In this document: piece after piece, positions 22,377 through 32,572 of the stretch
Layout of the letters: each line of letters opens with the position of its first letter
Numbering within the stretch: the first letter of the stretch is position 1
Assembly: GCA_025449975.1 (NCBI GenBank)
Contig: JANWIG010000038.1
Span: 42,389 to 106,388, forward strand
Length of the DNA: 64,000 nt
Reading direction: 5' to 3'
From: Thermoactinomycetaceae bacterium
Lineage (GTDB): Bacteria; Bacillota; Bacilli; Thermoactinomycetales; Thermoactinomycetaceae
Program-made: the position numbers and the translations under genes
The notes under the pieces: model-generated
The model's database searches: none
Told to the model about the DNA's origin: nothing
What the model saw: only the letters and a program-made list of their open reading frames with translations

Positions 22377-23207
22377 CTAGCGATCTTTCTTGGCTACACT
22401 TTGCGCCAAACGCTTGAAGATCACAGCAATGATCACAATCGCCAATCCTGCTTCAAATCCTTTCCCCACTTGAAGATCTGTCAGCGACTGTAAGACTCGC
22501 TCACCTAAACCCCCCGTTCCAATGATCGACGCGATGATAACCATCGACAAAGATAACATCAGCGTCTGATTGATTCCTGCCATGATCGTCGGCCTAGCAA
22601 CCGGAATTTCTATCTTCCATAATTTTTGCGCCGGAGTCGATCCAAAAGCATCAGCCACCTCTAGTAATTCCTTCGGAACCTGCCGTAAACCCAAGCTGGT
22701 CATTCGAATCGTCGGCGGCATTGAAAAAATCACTGAAGCAATGATCCCCGAGACCGTCCCCAATGAAAAGAAAAAGACTGCCGGGATCAGATAGACAAAA
22801 GCGGGAATCGTCTGCATCAGATTCAACAGCGGTGAAACCACCTTATGCCCCGTCCGATTTCTTCCAAGCCAAATACCTAGTGGAATCCCGATAAGTATCG
22901 AAATAAGGGCGGAAGTCAATACGAAGGAAATCGTTTCGACACTTTCTTTCCAATAACCAAGATGATCAATGAGAAGAAGACCGAATAAAGAAAACAAACC
23001 CATTCGCCAACGTGCCAACCACCAGCTATATAAGGCAATTAGGACAATGGTAACGATTGGAGGCAGAATAGAAAAAATTCCTTGAAAGAAAGCAACGATT
23101 GGTTCAACGATTCCACTAATCAAAGAAAACAAAAAACCCAAGTGGGATTGCATCCAGTCGAGTAGCGCATCCACCCAGTCCGATAGAGGAATCTTTGGGA
23201 TCTTCAC
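22377..23207 (-). CDS. opuAB: Glycine betaine/proline ABC transporter permease (OpuAB/ProW-like)
   Basis: WLGRNRTGHKVVSPLLNLMQTIPAFVYLIPAVFFF...; adjacent to OpuAA-like ATPase. Confidence 0.9.
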   Translation of the reverse strand: MKIPKIPLSDWVDALLDWMQSHLGFLFSLISGIVEPIVAFFQGIFSILPPIVTIVLIALYSWWLARWRMGLFSLFGLLLIDHLGYWKESVETISFVLTSALISILIGIPLGIWLGRNRTGHKVVSPLLNLMQTIPAFVYLIPAVFFFSLGTVSGIIASVIFSMPPTIRMTSLGLRQVPKELLEVADAFGSTPAQKLWKIEIPVARPTIMAGINQTLMLSLSMVIIASIIGTGGLGERVLQSLTDLQVGKGFEAGLAIVIIAVIFKRLAQSVAKKDR

Positions 23208-24400
23208 GACGTATTTCCCCCGTTCCCTGTTAAAGCTGCTAGAACACTTCCGCGTTCGACCATTCCAAGCAATTGTCCTCGTTCATCTGTGACAACAATC
23301 GGATGGAGCGGGTTATTTTTTTGCAATAGAGAAAGGATCTCGCTAATGGATGTCTCCCTCTTGACCCTAACTACTTCACGAATAATCATCTTCTCCCAAG
23401 GAATTCCTTGCAGCAGCGCCTTGTTAATCCCATCGATAGTAATGAAACCGATCAACTGATGATCGCGATCAGTCACGAGTAATGTAGGAATCCGTCTTTC
23501 TCGCATTTTCTTTAAAACTTGACGTGACCCATCTCTTCCGATCACTGCCCTTTCACCTTTTGTCATGACGGCACCAGCAGTTAAGATCTTACTCCGATTC
23601 ACATCCTTCACAAATTGTTCAACATATTCATTGACCGGACGATTCAATATCTCCTCCGCCGTCCCGATTTGGACCATCTCTCCATCTTTCATCACGGCAA
23701 TGCGATCGCCGAGACGCAGTGCTTCCTCGAGATCCTGGGTCGTAAAGACAATCGTTTTTCTCAAGCGTCTTTGCAATTCCATCAGCTCATCTTGCAGATC
23801 CTTCCGAACCAAAGGATCGAAGGCACTAAACGGCTCATCCATTAACAAAACATCGGGATCATTCGCCAAAGCGCGAGCCATCCCCACCCTCTGTTGCATA
23901 TCATCACTCAATTGCTCAGGAAAACGATCTGCCAACTGCTCCAAATCGACCATTTCCAAGCAAGCTGTCGCCTTCTTCTTTCTCTCCGCCTTCTCCACTC
24001 CCATCACTTCTAAGCCAAAGGCAACATTTTCCAATACCGTCCGATAGGGCAGAAGAGCAAACTTCTGAAACACCATGCTCATCTTTTTTTGGCGCACCTC
24101 CCTCAGCTGTTCGGGAGACATTTGCACCACATCTTTCCCATCGATCAAAATTTCCCCCTCGGTCGGTGGAATCAGCCGATTTAAGAGACGAAGCAAAGTG
24201 GACTTGCCACTTTCCGATAAACCCACAATAACAAAGAATTCTCCACTCTCTACATCAAAGCTCACTCGGTTCACACCTATGGAGGCATTGGTTTTTCGCT
24301 TAATGACCTCCTTCGACTCCCCTTCATGCAACAACTTCAACGCACTCTTCGTCGATGTGCCAAAAATCTTTGTTACATGTTTCACTTCAATCTTCGGCAC
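23204..24400 (-). CDS. opuAA: OpuAA/ProV-like ATP-binding protein with CBS domains; several catalytic motifs altered
   Basis: OpuAA-like sequence and CBS region, but GLSESGKST, LSDDMQQRVG and TTQDLEEAL. GTG start assumed at VPKIEVKHVT. Confidence 0.85.
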   Translation of the reverse strand: MPKIEVKHVTKIFGTSTKSALKLLHEGESKEVIKRKTNASIGVNRVSFDVESGEFFVIVGLSESGKSTLLRLLNRLIPPTEGEILIDGKDVVQMSPEQLREVRQKKMSMVFQKFALLPYRTVLENVAFGLEVMGVEKAERKKKATACLEMVDLEQLADRFPEQLSDDMQQRVGMARALANDPDVLLMDEPFSAFDPLVRKDLQDELMELQRRLRKTIVFTTQDLEEALRLGDRIAVMKDGEMVQIGTAEEILNRPVNEYVEQFVKDVNRSKILTAGAVMTKGERAVIGRDGSRQVLKKMRERRIPTLLVTDRDHQLIGFITIDGINKALLQGIPWEKMIIREVVRVKRETSISEILSLLQKNNPLHPIVVTDERGQLLGMVERGSVLAALTGNGGNTS

Positions 24401-24518
24401 CCCTTCGTCTCCCTCCTTTGAAAAAAGGATAGCAAAAAAAAGCAGTACCATCAAAATGGTCTGCTTTTACCTGTATTCTCTCCTTTTTTCCATAAAAAAA
24501 CAAGGAAAAATCCGTCTA

Positions 24519-27500
24519 TTATGAGGATACCCCAATAATTTCTTCTGAATTACGATTAATTTCATCAATAATACGAATGATTGTCTTAGCATCCTCGAGA
24601 TTGTCACGAAAAAGCTCGACGATGCTTCCGACTGTTTTAAACGGCTCTTCCTGCAATACACTTTTTTCGATCCAGCCATTCTTGACAACATAATCCACGA
24701 TCATCTTAACAAATCTCATCTGATTCACATTGAGGCGCTCGGTTGAGAGAAACTCCGAAAAGGCTTCATTCGCCACTTGGGGATCCAATCCAACGATTTG
24801 CCGAACGAGCTTCGTAACGGGAGTATTTCCAAATTCCTTCTGATAATCTTCTCGTGTACCCAGCTTCTCCCACAAAATCGTTTCCAGCGTTCGCAGATCG
24901 GTAACCGTTAACTTTTTATTATTCCGCAACTTATAGATGGCAAGCTGGTCACGATGTTCATGCAGATATTGATTCACCTTTTTCCGATAATTTTGCAGGT
25001 CATTGGCATAGTATAGCGGACCATTTTCCTTTACTTCTAAGACTTGATCCGTAAAGTTGGTATAGACAACCTGTCGGGTTTCCCGCTCCAAAAATTTCAC
25101 CAAATCACGCAATGCTTCTCGGACTCGTTCCAGATCAAGCAGACGGGCTTCTTTCCAAAACTCACTATCTTGCACCAGCCGGATCGTCTCCGCTTGCTCA
25201 ACAACTTGGGGAATACTCTTTAATTTAGCTAACGCCTCCGCCGTTTGAACGACCCTGCGGATCGGATGGGTCGCATTCTTGGTTTGCAATCTGGCCAGTT
25301 GAATCGTATACATCAACAAATCAAACCGTTTGGCAAACTCATCATCCGTCGAGGGAATGATGATCGGGGAGATCTCTTGTTTGATCCGATTGACATCCAT
25401 CGTCGTCAACGAGTCCCAATTTTCCCGATTTTTAAATAGATGCACCGCCTCAATATGTTGCCGAACACGGAAATTATCTTCATCAAGTGCGTTGATGCTC
25501 GATAAAACATCCTCCACCAGCTGATGACGGTATTCTTGATCGGCTTCATCCGAAAATCGCGGCTCTTGTAATTCTTTAATCAGCTCCACCTTATGATGAA
25601 ACAATCTCTCTGTCAGACTAACAACCAGTCTTCCTTCCAATCCTTTTTCATTTGCTTTGAAAAAAGCAAAGTTCCCGCAGTAGTCAAAAATAAGGAAATA
25701 CTCTTTGTCCTTTCCTGCCTCTAATAAATCGGGACACAACCGTGTACCGCGTCCAATCATCTGCCAAAACTTTGCCTTGGAACGCACTTTCTTGAAGAAC
25801 ACCAAGTTGACCACTTCTGGTATATCAACACCTGTATCCAACATATCGACTGAAACAGCGATCTGGGGCATTTTCGTCTGCTCTGAAAAATCATCGATCA
25901 GTGTTTGATGGTATTTCACCTGATTATCGATCACCTTGGCAAACTCACCTTTATACTCAGGGAACAAAACGTCAAAGCGTTGGACGATTCGTACAGCATG
26001 ACGATGATTTTTGGCAAAGATAATCGTTTTGCCCAGCTTATCGCCGCCTTCCACTTTGATCCCTTTTTCCATCAAATCCTTGAGGACAATGTCAATCGTA
26101 CTGTCATTAAATACCCAGTTATTTAAAGCAGAACGATCGATATCATCCTGGCTATCAAACGTATTTTCGTATTCTTCTTTTTCTTCTTCCGACAAATCCT
26201 GATAGCAAATTCCTTCTTCGAGAAACTTCATCGTCGTCTCCATCGTATGATAATCGACCAAAAAGCCATCTTTGACCGCTTGTTCGAACTCATAAGCATA
26301 GGTAGGAACCCCGCTTTCCAAATCAAACACTTCATATGTATTCTTATCTACTTCGTCTTTGGGGGTTGCCGTCAGTCCGAGCAATATTCCATCAAAATAA
26401 TCAAAGATCGCCCGATATTTTTTATAGAGACTGCGGTGCGATTCATCGACAATGATCAGATCAAAATGCCCTACCGTAAAGAGACGTTTCCCGTCTTTTC
26501 GCTTTGCTTCATCAATTGCATTCATCATCGTCGGATAGGTGGAGAAAACCATCCGGCACTCTTCTGGGTTGTCTTTGCGATCCAGCAAATTACATAAAGT
26601 TAAGCTAGGCAATAGATTAGCAAAACTATTCTTCGCCTGCTTGACCAAAGTGGTACGATCTGCAAGAAACAAAACATTTTTCACCCAGTTATGACGTGTC
26701 AGCACATCGACCAAGGAAATCGCTGTACGTGTCTTCCCTGTCCCTGTTGCCATCACCAGCAACATTTTACGCTGTTTTTTCTCTAAAGCATCACATACCG
26801 CTAAGATCGCCTCTTTTTGGTAATAGCGATTGGTAATCTTATCACGGATCTCTACGCTTTTTAGCGAACGCTTCATCGTCCGCCGATCGATTAGCAAGCT
26901 GAGTTCTTCTTTGGTATAAAAGCCGGATACCTTGCGAGCAGGGTAAGCTAGATCATCCCAGAGATAGGTTTCAAACCCATTGGTATAGAAGATCACTGGG
27001 CGTTGGCCATATGCTTTCTCGAGACAGTCCGCATATAACTTCGCCTGTTGTTTCCCCGTGTGCGGATCGACGGTCGTCCGTTTCGCTTCGACGATCGCCA
27101 ACGGTTTTTGATTATCGCCAAACAGCACATAATCGACATAGCCAATTCCTTGGGCATTGGGCATTCCCTCAACGCGAACCTCTTCTCTCACATCTTGGCG
27201 AAACTCCCAACCCGCCAGCTTCAGATCGAGATCGATATATTTTTTTCTCGTATCGTATTCACTTAATTCATCGACACGGAACGCCCCCTCCTGCATCTGG
27301 GCTTCCCGTTTTTCCCTCAGTTTCGCCCGTAGCTCCGCATTCTCCTTCATCATCTCTTCCAAACGTCGATCTTTGGAGCTTAGCCGCTCATAGAGATCGC
27401 GCAATTCTTCGGGACGGGTCCGTTTGTCGTCACCAAGAGGAAGGAGAGATTCGTCAAAGTCAGGAGCGGTGAATTCATCGGAATAACAATAGTCGATCCA

Positions 27501-27860
27501 CGAGACAAATTGGTGGAGGTGATGCAGCGATAAGACCGCTTCATCCCGCTTTAACATCACATTGGTATGCACCGCTTGATTGCCCAATTTGACAATATAG
27601 CGCAATAACGGGGCCAGATTCGGATCAAGAATCGAACGAAACCCTTCATCATGAATCAAGCTGGATAAGTTCTCCTGATAGGGAACCTTCAGCGCACTAT
27701 CAAAGCGGTAAACCCACTTCACCGCCAATTCCAACGCTCGCCGACACAAAATCGCACACGTCGCCGGACTAACAAGCAAACTCTTCTCAGCTTCTAGGCA
27801 AGCTGGGGCAAAGCTCTCAAAATGCGCTTTGCCGGTTAAGAAGCCGAAATTGGATAACAC
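24519..27860 (-). CDS. hsdR: Type I restriction enzyme R subunit (EcoEI-like, DUF4145 N-terminus)
   Basis: MATGTGKTRTAISLVDVL, DESHRS, GLTATPKDEVD, MIGRGTRLCPDL; HsdR N-terminal nuclease-like AIVEAKRT; N-terminal DUF4145-like region. Confidence 0.93.
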   Translation of the reverse strand: MLSNFGFLTGKAHFESFAPACLEAEKSLLVSPATCAILCRRALELAVKWVYRFDSALKVPYQENLSSLIHDEGFRSILDPNLAPLLRYIVKLGNQAVHTNVMLKRDEAVLSLHHLHQFVSWIDYCYSDEFTAPDFDESLLPLGDDKRTRPEELRDLYERLSSKDRRLEEMMKENAELRAKLREKREAQMQEGAFRVDELSEYDTRKKYIDLDLKLAGWEFRQDVREEVRVEGMPNAQGIGYVDYVLFGDNQKPLAIVEAKRTTVDPHTGKQQAKLYADCLEKAYGQRPVIFYTNGFETYLWDDLAYPARKVSGFYTKEELSLLIDRRTMKRSLKSVEIRDKITNRYYQKEAILAVCDALEKKQRKMLLVMATGTGKTRTAISLVDVLTRHNWVKNVLFLADRTTLVKQAKNSFANLLPSLTLCNLLDRKDNPEECRMVFSTYPTMMNAIDEAKRKDGKRLFTVGHFDLIIVDESHRSLYKKYRAIFDYFDGILLGLTATPKDEVDKNTYEVFDLESGVPTYAYEFEQAVKDGFLVDYHTMETTMKFLEEGICYQDLSEEEKEEYENTFDSQDDIDRSALNNWVFNDSTIDIVLKDLMEKGIKVEGGDKLGKTIIFAKNHRHAVRIVQRFDVLFPEYKGEFAKVIDNQVKYHQTLIDDFSEQTKMPQIAVSVDMLDTGVDIPEVVNLVFFKKVRSKAKFWQMIGRGTRLCPDLLEAGKDKEYFLIFDYCGNFAFFKANEKGLEGRLVVSLTERLFHHKVELIKELQEPRFSDEADQEYRHQLVEDVLSSINALDEDNFRVRQHIEAVHLFKNRENWDSLTTMDVNRIKQEISPIIIPSTDDEFAKRFDLLMYTIQLARLQTKNATHPIRRVVQTAEALAKLKSIPQVVEQAETIRLVQDSEFWKEARLLDLERVREALRDLVKFLERETRQVVYTNFTDQVLEVKENGPLYYANDLQNYRKKVNQYLHEHRDQLAIYKLRNNKKLTVTDLRTLETILWEKLGTREDYQKEFGNTPVTKLVRQIVGLDPQVANEAFSEFLSTERLNVNQMRFVKMIVDYVVKNGWIEKSVLQEEPFKTVGSIVELFRDNLEDAKTIIRIIDEINRNSEEIIGVSS

Positions 27861-29080
27861 GTTGATCCCTCCGTTGTTTGTTCGGGTTGTACGCTGTGAT
27901 TAGAAAACAATTCACCACGAAATGCCCGTTGCATCAGAGATTGGAAGTTATTTTCAAGCTGAACCAACTGAAGTTGATTTTTTTCCTTTTCTTTAATGAT
28001 CTTATAAAAAAGAGCGGTAAATTTTTCCTGTTGTTTTATAGAAGGTACCGGAACGAGCGTTTTCTTTATTTGTTTAAAATCTAAGTTATCTGCTGTAACT
28101 GAACGAACTCGATTTAACAATACTCTTTGATAAAAATGAAAAAAGTAAAGCAAATACTCGACAGTTACCTTCTTTTTATCCACAATAAAAGCCTTCATAT
28201 CTTGGTTCACCGTAACTTCCCTCATATTTATAGACAAAGGCAGTTTCTTCTTTAAAATTCCGCTACGAATCACCATTAAAAGGGAATGAGGTGGTATCCG
28301 TTTAGCTGAACTATTTGCAATCGCATTTTCATTTATATGATCCCTGCTATCATGAGTCAGAATCGACTTCATATCTTTAGGTGTAACCCATGGAATATCT
28401 CCTCGATAAAACTCGGGTTTTCTTTTTGAGGGAGTCCCACCACCCAAAATATGTGTACATAATTTTTCGACAGGTAATAAACAATAGTCAGAAGAATTTT
28501 TAATGGGATCACCAAACATCTCCAAAAACACGCTTTCGATTAATTGGTCTAGTGCTTCAATTTGGGCTTTTCGTTTATCAATCAGTTCTTGAGCTTTGTC
28601 GAGAACATCCGCAATCTGTTTTTGTTGATCGATACTAGGACAATATATTTTTAATTTCTTCAAATCTGAAACGGAAAAGCTCGCTTGATTGACTGACTTC
28701 TTAGTTATTTTCGGAATCTGTTTTTTAAAATCAAAGTGATTCAAGTAATAATAAACATACCTAGGGTATGCCTTCTTCTTTTTAGGTCTTAAACATAGCA
28801 AGTTCATCCCGTGAATAATCACGTCATCGCCTTCATAAATTGCTGTTTTACCTAAATGTTTTTCACTATTAATATGCGACATTAAAATATCTCCATCTTG
28901 AAGGAGATAGTCACTATACTTTTCTGGATCCGTTATCCCAGCATAACCCATTTTATTTCGATCGATGAAGCCATTGGAGATGGTCTCTATTCTCGTAATA
29001 GGATATCCACCTTCCAAGCCTTGTTTAATATTGACACCATTGCGTATAAACTCAAAGATATGACCCAATTTACAATCCAC
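27836..29080 (-). CDS. hsdS: Type I R-M specificity subunit (copy adjacent to hsdR)
   Basis: Two target recognition domains separated by VLDKAQELIDKRKAQIEALDQL. Confidence 0.92.
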   Translation of the reverse strand: MDCKLGHIFEFIRNGVNIKQGLEGGYPITRIETISNGFIDRNKMGYAGITDPEKYSDYLLQDGDILMSHINSEKHLGKTAIYEGDDVIIHGMNLLCLRPKKKKAYPRYVYYYLNHFDFKKQIPKITKKSVNQASFSVSDLKKLKIYCPSIDQQKQIADVLDKAQELIDKRKAQIEALDQLIESVFLEMFGDPIKNSSDYCLLPVEKLCTHILGGGTPSKRKPEFYRGDIPWVTPKDMKSILTHDSRDHINENAIANSSAKRIPPHSLLMVIRSGILKKKLPLSINMREVTVNQDMKAFIVDKKKVTVEYLLYFFHFYQRVLLNRVRSVTADNLDFKQIKKTLVPVPSIKQQEKFTALFYKIIKEKEKNQLQLVQLENNFQSLMQRAFRGELFSNHSVQPEQTTEGSTCYPISAS

Positions 29081-29087
29081 AGGATAA

Positions 29088-30545
29088 CTACCCCTTTACC
29101 ATTTCCTCCAACTCCTCAATTCCCTGCATAATTTCCTCTTCCAACTTCTTCACCCTTGCTAAGATCACTTGCGGTGGGTCGTACTCCACTTCTTCGTATT
29201 CGATCTCCTTATATCTATTCATCGACAGATCATAATCATTTTCACGGATCTCATCCACTGGAACAAAGAAGGATTGCTCGGTTCGTTTACGCTTTGTCTC
29301 CTGCGCTCGATTGTGAAAACGCGCGATGATGTCGGGAATATCATTTTTTTCGATCGGGCTTCGTTTATCGTCGAGGGAATAGCCGTCCGCTTTCATATCG
29401 TAGAACCAGACTTGATCGGTTCCGCCTGCCCCTGTTTTGGTGAAGATCATAATCGCTGTGGAGACTCCAGCATAAGGTTTAAACACACCGCTCGGCATGG
29501 AGATGATCGCTTCCAATTTATGCTTTTCGATAATCTCCTTGCGGATCGACTTATGCGCTTTGGAGCTGCCAAACAAGACACCATCCGGTACGATCGAGGC
29601 ACAGCGTCCTCCTGTCTTGAGCATCCGCAGGAATAATGCTAAAAAGAGCAACTCCGTTTTCTTCGTTTTCGTCACTTTGAGCAAATCACCCGAGACGGCA
29701 TCGTAATCCAATGATCCTTTAAACGGCGGATTGGCGAGAATCAAAGTGTAGCGATCTTTGTCTTTGTTTTGTTCCGAGAGGGAATCACGATATTCGATAT
29801 TGGGATTTTCCACCCCGTGCAGCATCATATTCATCGCCCCGATCCTCAACATCGTGCGATCCATATCAAAGCCGTAAAACATCCGATTATTAAAATGTTC
29901 TTTTAATCCTTGGACAAGGAATAAATCACTGCGATTTCGTCGGAGATATTCCCCTGCTTCCACCAAAAAGCCCGCTGAACCCGCTGCCGGATCAACAATG
30001 ATATCTTCTGGAGTTGGCTGCATCAGTTCCACCATCATCTTGATAATATGACGAGGAGTACGAAACTGACCGTTGGTTCCGGCAGTCGCTACTTTAGAGA
30101 GCAAATACTCGTACAAATCCCCTTTGGTATCTCGATCTTTCATCGGGATTTTATCGATCCCATCGACGATCTTCGCCAAGAGTTGGGGAGTTGGAATCAT
30201 AAAGATGGCATCGTTCATATATTTGGAATAGGCTGAATCCTTCTGTCCATGCAGATTTTTGATAAAGGGAAACACTTCTTTGGAAACAATCTCATACATT
30301 TCCTCCACACCGCGACTTTTAAATTTACTCCAGCGCAAATGTTGCTTGTCCGGAGGAAAGATCCCCTCATACTCGATTCCTAGTAGGAGACTCTCGCTCT
30401 CTTTCGTCGTCTCTACTTCATCCAAACCTTTGATAAATAAGAGGTATGTAAACTGTTCAATCACTGACAGTGGATTGGTAATCCCCCCTGTCCAAAACGT
30501 TTCCCAAATTTTATCTACCCTTGTTCTGATCTCTCCCGTAATCAT
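29088..30545 (-). CDS. hsdM: Type I R-M methyltransferase subunit
   Basis: Start re-picked at MITGEIRTRVDKIWETFW; DPAAGSAGFLVEAGEYL and NPPF motifs. Confidence 0.94.
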   Translation of the reverse strand: MITGEIRTRVDKIWETFWTGGITNPLSVIEQFTYLLFIKGLDEVETTKESESLLLGIEYEGIFPPDKQHLRWSKFKSRGVEEMYEIVSKEVFPFIKNLHGQKDSAYSKYMNDAIFMIPTPQLLAKIVDGIDKIPMKDRDTKGDLYEYLLSKVATAGTNGQFRTPRHIIKMMVELMQPTPEDIIVDPAAGSAGFLVEAGEYLRRNRSDLFLVQGLKEHFNNRMFYGFDMDRTMLRIGAMNMMLHGVENPNIEYRDSLSEQNKDKDRYTLILANPPFKGSLDYDAVSGDLLKVTKTKKTELLFLALFLRMLKTGGRCASIVPDGVLFGSSKAHKSIRKEIIEKHKLEAIISMPSGVFKPYAGVSTAIMIFTKTGAGGTDQVWFYDMKADGYSLDDKRSPIEKNDIPDIIARFHNRAQETKRKRTEQSFFVPVDEIRENDYDLSMNRYKEIEYEEVEYDPPQVILARVKKLEEEIMQGIEELEEMVKG

Positions 30546-30639
30546 TTCGTTTCCTCCTATGACAATACTCCTACTATATACTTTCTCGTTTCTTCTACTA
30601 CTCGATGGAATTAGAAAGACAGCCAAATCCCTTCAACGA

Positions 30640-31866
30640 TCAGCCGCCACGGATCTGTTCTGGTTGCTCCTGCTGATCCAAAAATAATTCACCCCGAAAG
30701 GCTCGCTGCAACAGGGCTTGGAAGTTGTTTTGGAGTTCGGTTAAGCTTTGCTCTAGCATCGCTTTTTGGTCTTCAACTTTTCGGATGATTTCAGCAAATC
30801 GATTTTGCCGTTCGATAGGTGGTAAAACGACTTTATATTGATCAAAAAATTGTTTTGGTACCCGTTTTTGACCCGCACTGCCTGTCATATTCTTTTGCGC
30901 CAGTCTGCGAAAGGATGGTAAAACGGTTAAATAATATAACCAGTAGCTATTTACATTCGCTTTTGGTCTGAGTACATGAAACTCTGTTGAGCCAAACCCG
31001 ATTCCATTGACTAAGTTGCGAGCGATGGCACCTTTCCCATTTTCCATGCATGGCGTGATTTTAGCGAATAGGACATCATCATCTTTAAAATAGGTAAATC
31101 CATTCCGAACATCCTTTATTTTCTTCACAGTCGATAAATCGATTTCCCCTTTGTCGGACACGCTCGACATCGACAAAAAGGTTACCAATTGATCATCATC
31201 TATTTTTTCAGCTTCTTTTTTGGACGGATTGATCTGACAATAAGCGCTTAATGGCTGCTTTTCTCCTTCTAAATGACCGAACATCTCCAAAAATAGGCTT
31301 TTGGTCAATTGGTCTAGTGCTTCGATTTGGGCTTTTCGTTTGTCAATTAGCTCTTGCGTCTTATCGAGAACAAAAACGGTTTTTCGTTGCACTTCTTGAG
31401 AAGGTAAGCGAATCCTTAGCTTTTTAAGGTAGTGATCCAATTTTAAGTTGATGATCCCAGTCGTTTTATTTTGAAACTTTAAAACCGCTTTGGTTTGGTG
31501 TTTGTAAAATAAATAATAAAATAGATACTTATTTACGACCTTTTGACGGTTTGGTCTTAAAATGCTCGTGAAATTATTGCATAAATAAGTATCCTCCTTG
31601 AGATCGAAATAGACTACTCTACCCACGGGTTGATCCGGTGAGCCCCCCGATTTCTCAATAATAATGTCACCGCACTTTAGCTTCTTTGCAGATACCTTTT
31701 TTTCATCAATCGTTCGCAAGACCACTTCTTTTTCCAAATCTAGCCGCCCATCATTGGAAAAATTGGTGGTTCGAATCACTTTTATATCGTTCAGTCCTTG
31801 TGGTTCTTTTCCCCACTCCCCAGTGATGACATCGAGAAGTAGCTCTTTTATGGTTAGACTCTTCAT
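30640..31866 (-). CDS. hsdS: Type I R-M specificity subunit, second copy upstream of hsdM
   Basis: VLDKTQELIDKRKAQIEALDQL central helix; C-terminus NNFQALLQRAFRGELF shared with the other HsdS. Confidence 0.92.
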   Translation of the reverse strand: MKSLTIKELLLDVITGEWGKEPQGLNDIKVIRTTNFSNDGRLDLEKEVVLRTIDEKKVSAKKLKCGDIIIEKSGGSPDQPVGRVVYFDLKEDTYLCNNFTSILRPNRQKVVNKYLFYYLFYKHQTKAVLKFQNKTTGIINLKLDHYLKKLRIRLPSQEVQRKTVFVLDKTQELIDKRKAQIEALDQLTKSLFLEMFGHLEGEKQPLSAYCQINPSKKEAEKIDDDQLVTFLSMSSVSDKGEIDLSTVKKIKDVRNGFTYFKDDDVLFAKITPCMENGKGAIARNLVNGIGFGSTEFHVLRPKANVNSYWLYYLTVLPSFRRLAQKNMTGSAGQKRVPKQFFDQYKVVLPPIERQNRFAEIIRKVEDQKAMLEQSLTELQNNFQALLQRAFRGELFLDQQEQPEQIRGG

Positions 31867-32021
31867 TGAATGCTGCCTCCAACTCTTCCATCCACCGTAT
31901 GATCTCCCTTCAATGCCAGTACTCCTATTATATACGCTCTCTTTTCTTCCGTTAATAGATGGAATGGGAAAAGAAGAATCATCCCATTTTATCTATTTCT
32001 TGGAATTCACTGATAAATACT

Positions 32022-32549
32022 CTACTCTTGATCGACTACACGATGGGTCTTTTTATCGATGCTCACCCGATACTCCTTTTCTTCAAACAATTCTTGTAAA
32101 ACAAACTCCCAAATGTTCTCTTTTTCTTGATAATGCTTGATAAATACAGTGTTTGTTTGATTTTGAAATACGAAGAGAGCTTGCTGAGCTGGTTGGGATA
32201 CTTTGCTTTCAAACACTTCAATCGATGCTGCTTCGGCTTGAGCGGGATAAGATTCTCTGATGACTCCCGTAACTTGTACTTCAACTAGATCGCCGATCTT
32301 TAAGTTAGCGCTGGAAATTTCTTTCCCGTTTTTCGTAATGGTGGTATTTGCTGTTACTTGGTAGTAGATCGCCTGAGGATTCATCTTTTTTTCAACTACC
32401 AAAATACCGCTTCCATCTAATCGTGTAATAAAGTTCTCCGTTTTAGGCGTATTCGCGCGATCTTCAGGCAATGGATCCTCATTTTCCGCTGAACACGCGG
32501 GGAAGATCCAGACCATTAGCAGAAATAAGACGAGTATCTTTCTATTCAT
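32022..32549 (-). CDS. Lipoprotein, DUF3221/YobA-like
   Basis: Lipobox FPACSA; OB-like ITRLDGSGILVVE...IKIGDLVEVQVTG-type pattern. Confidence 0.6.
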   Translation of the reverse strand: MNRKILVLFLLMVWIFPACSAENEDPLPEDRANTPKTENFITRLDGSGILVVEKKMNPQAIYYQVTANTTITKNGKEISSANLKIGDLVEVQVTGVIRESYPAQAEAASIEVFESKVSQPAQQALFVFQNQTNTVFIKHYQEKENIWEFVLQELFEEKEYRVSIDKKTHRVVDQE

Positions 32550-32572
32550 ATATCCTCCTTATATCAGAGACG

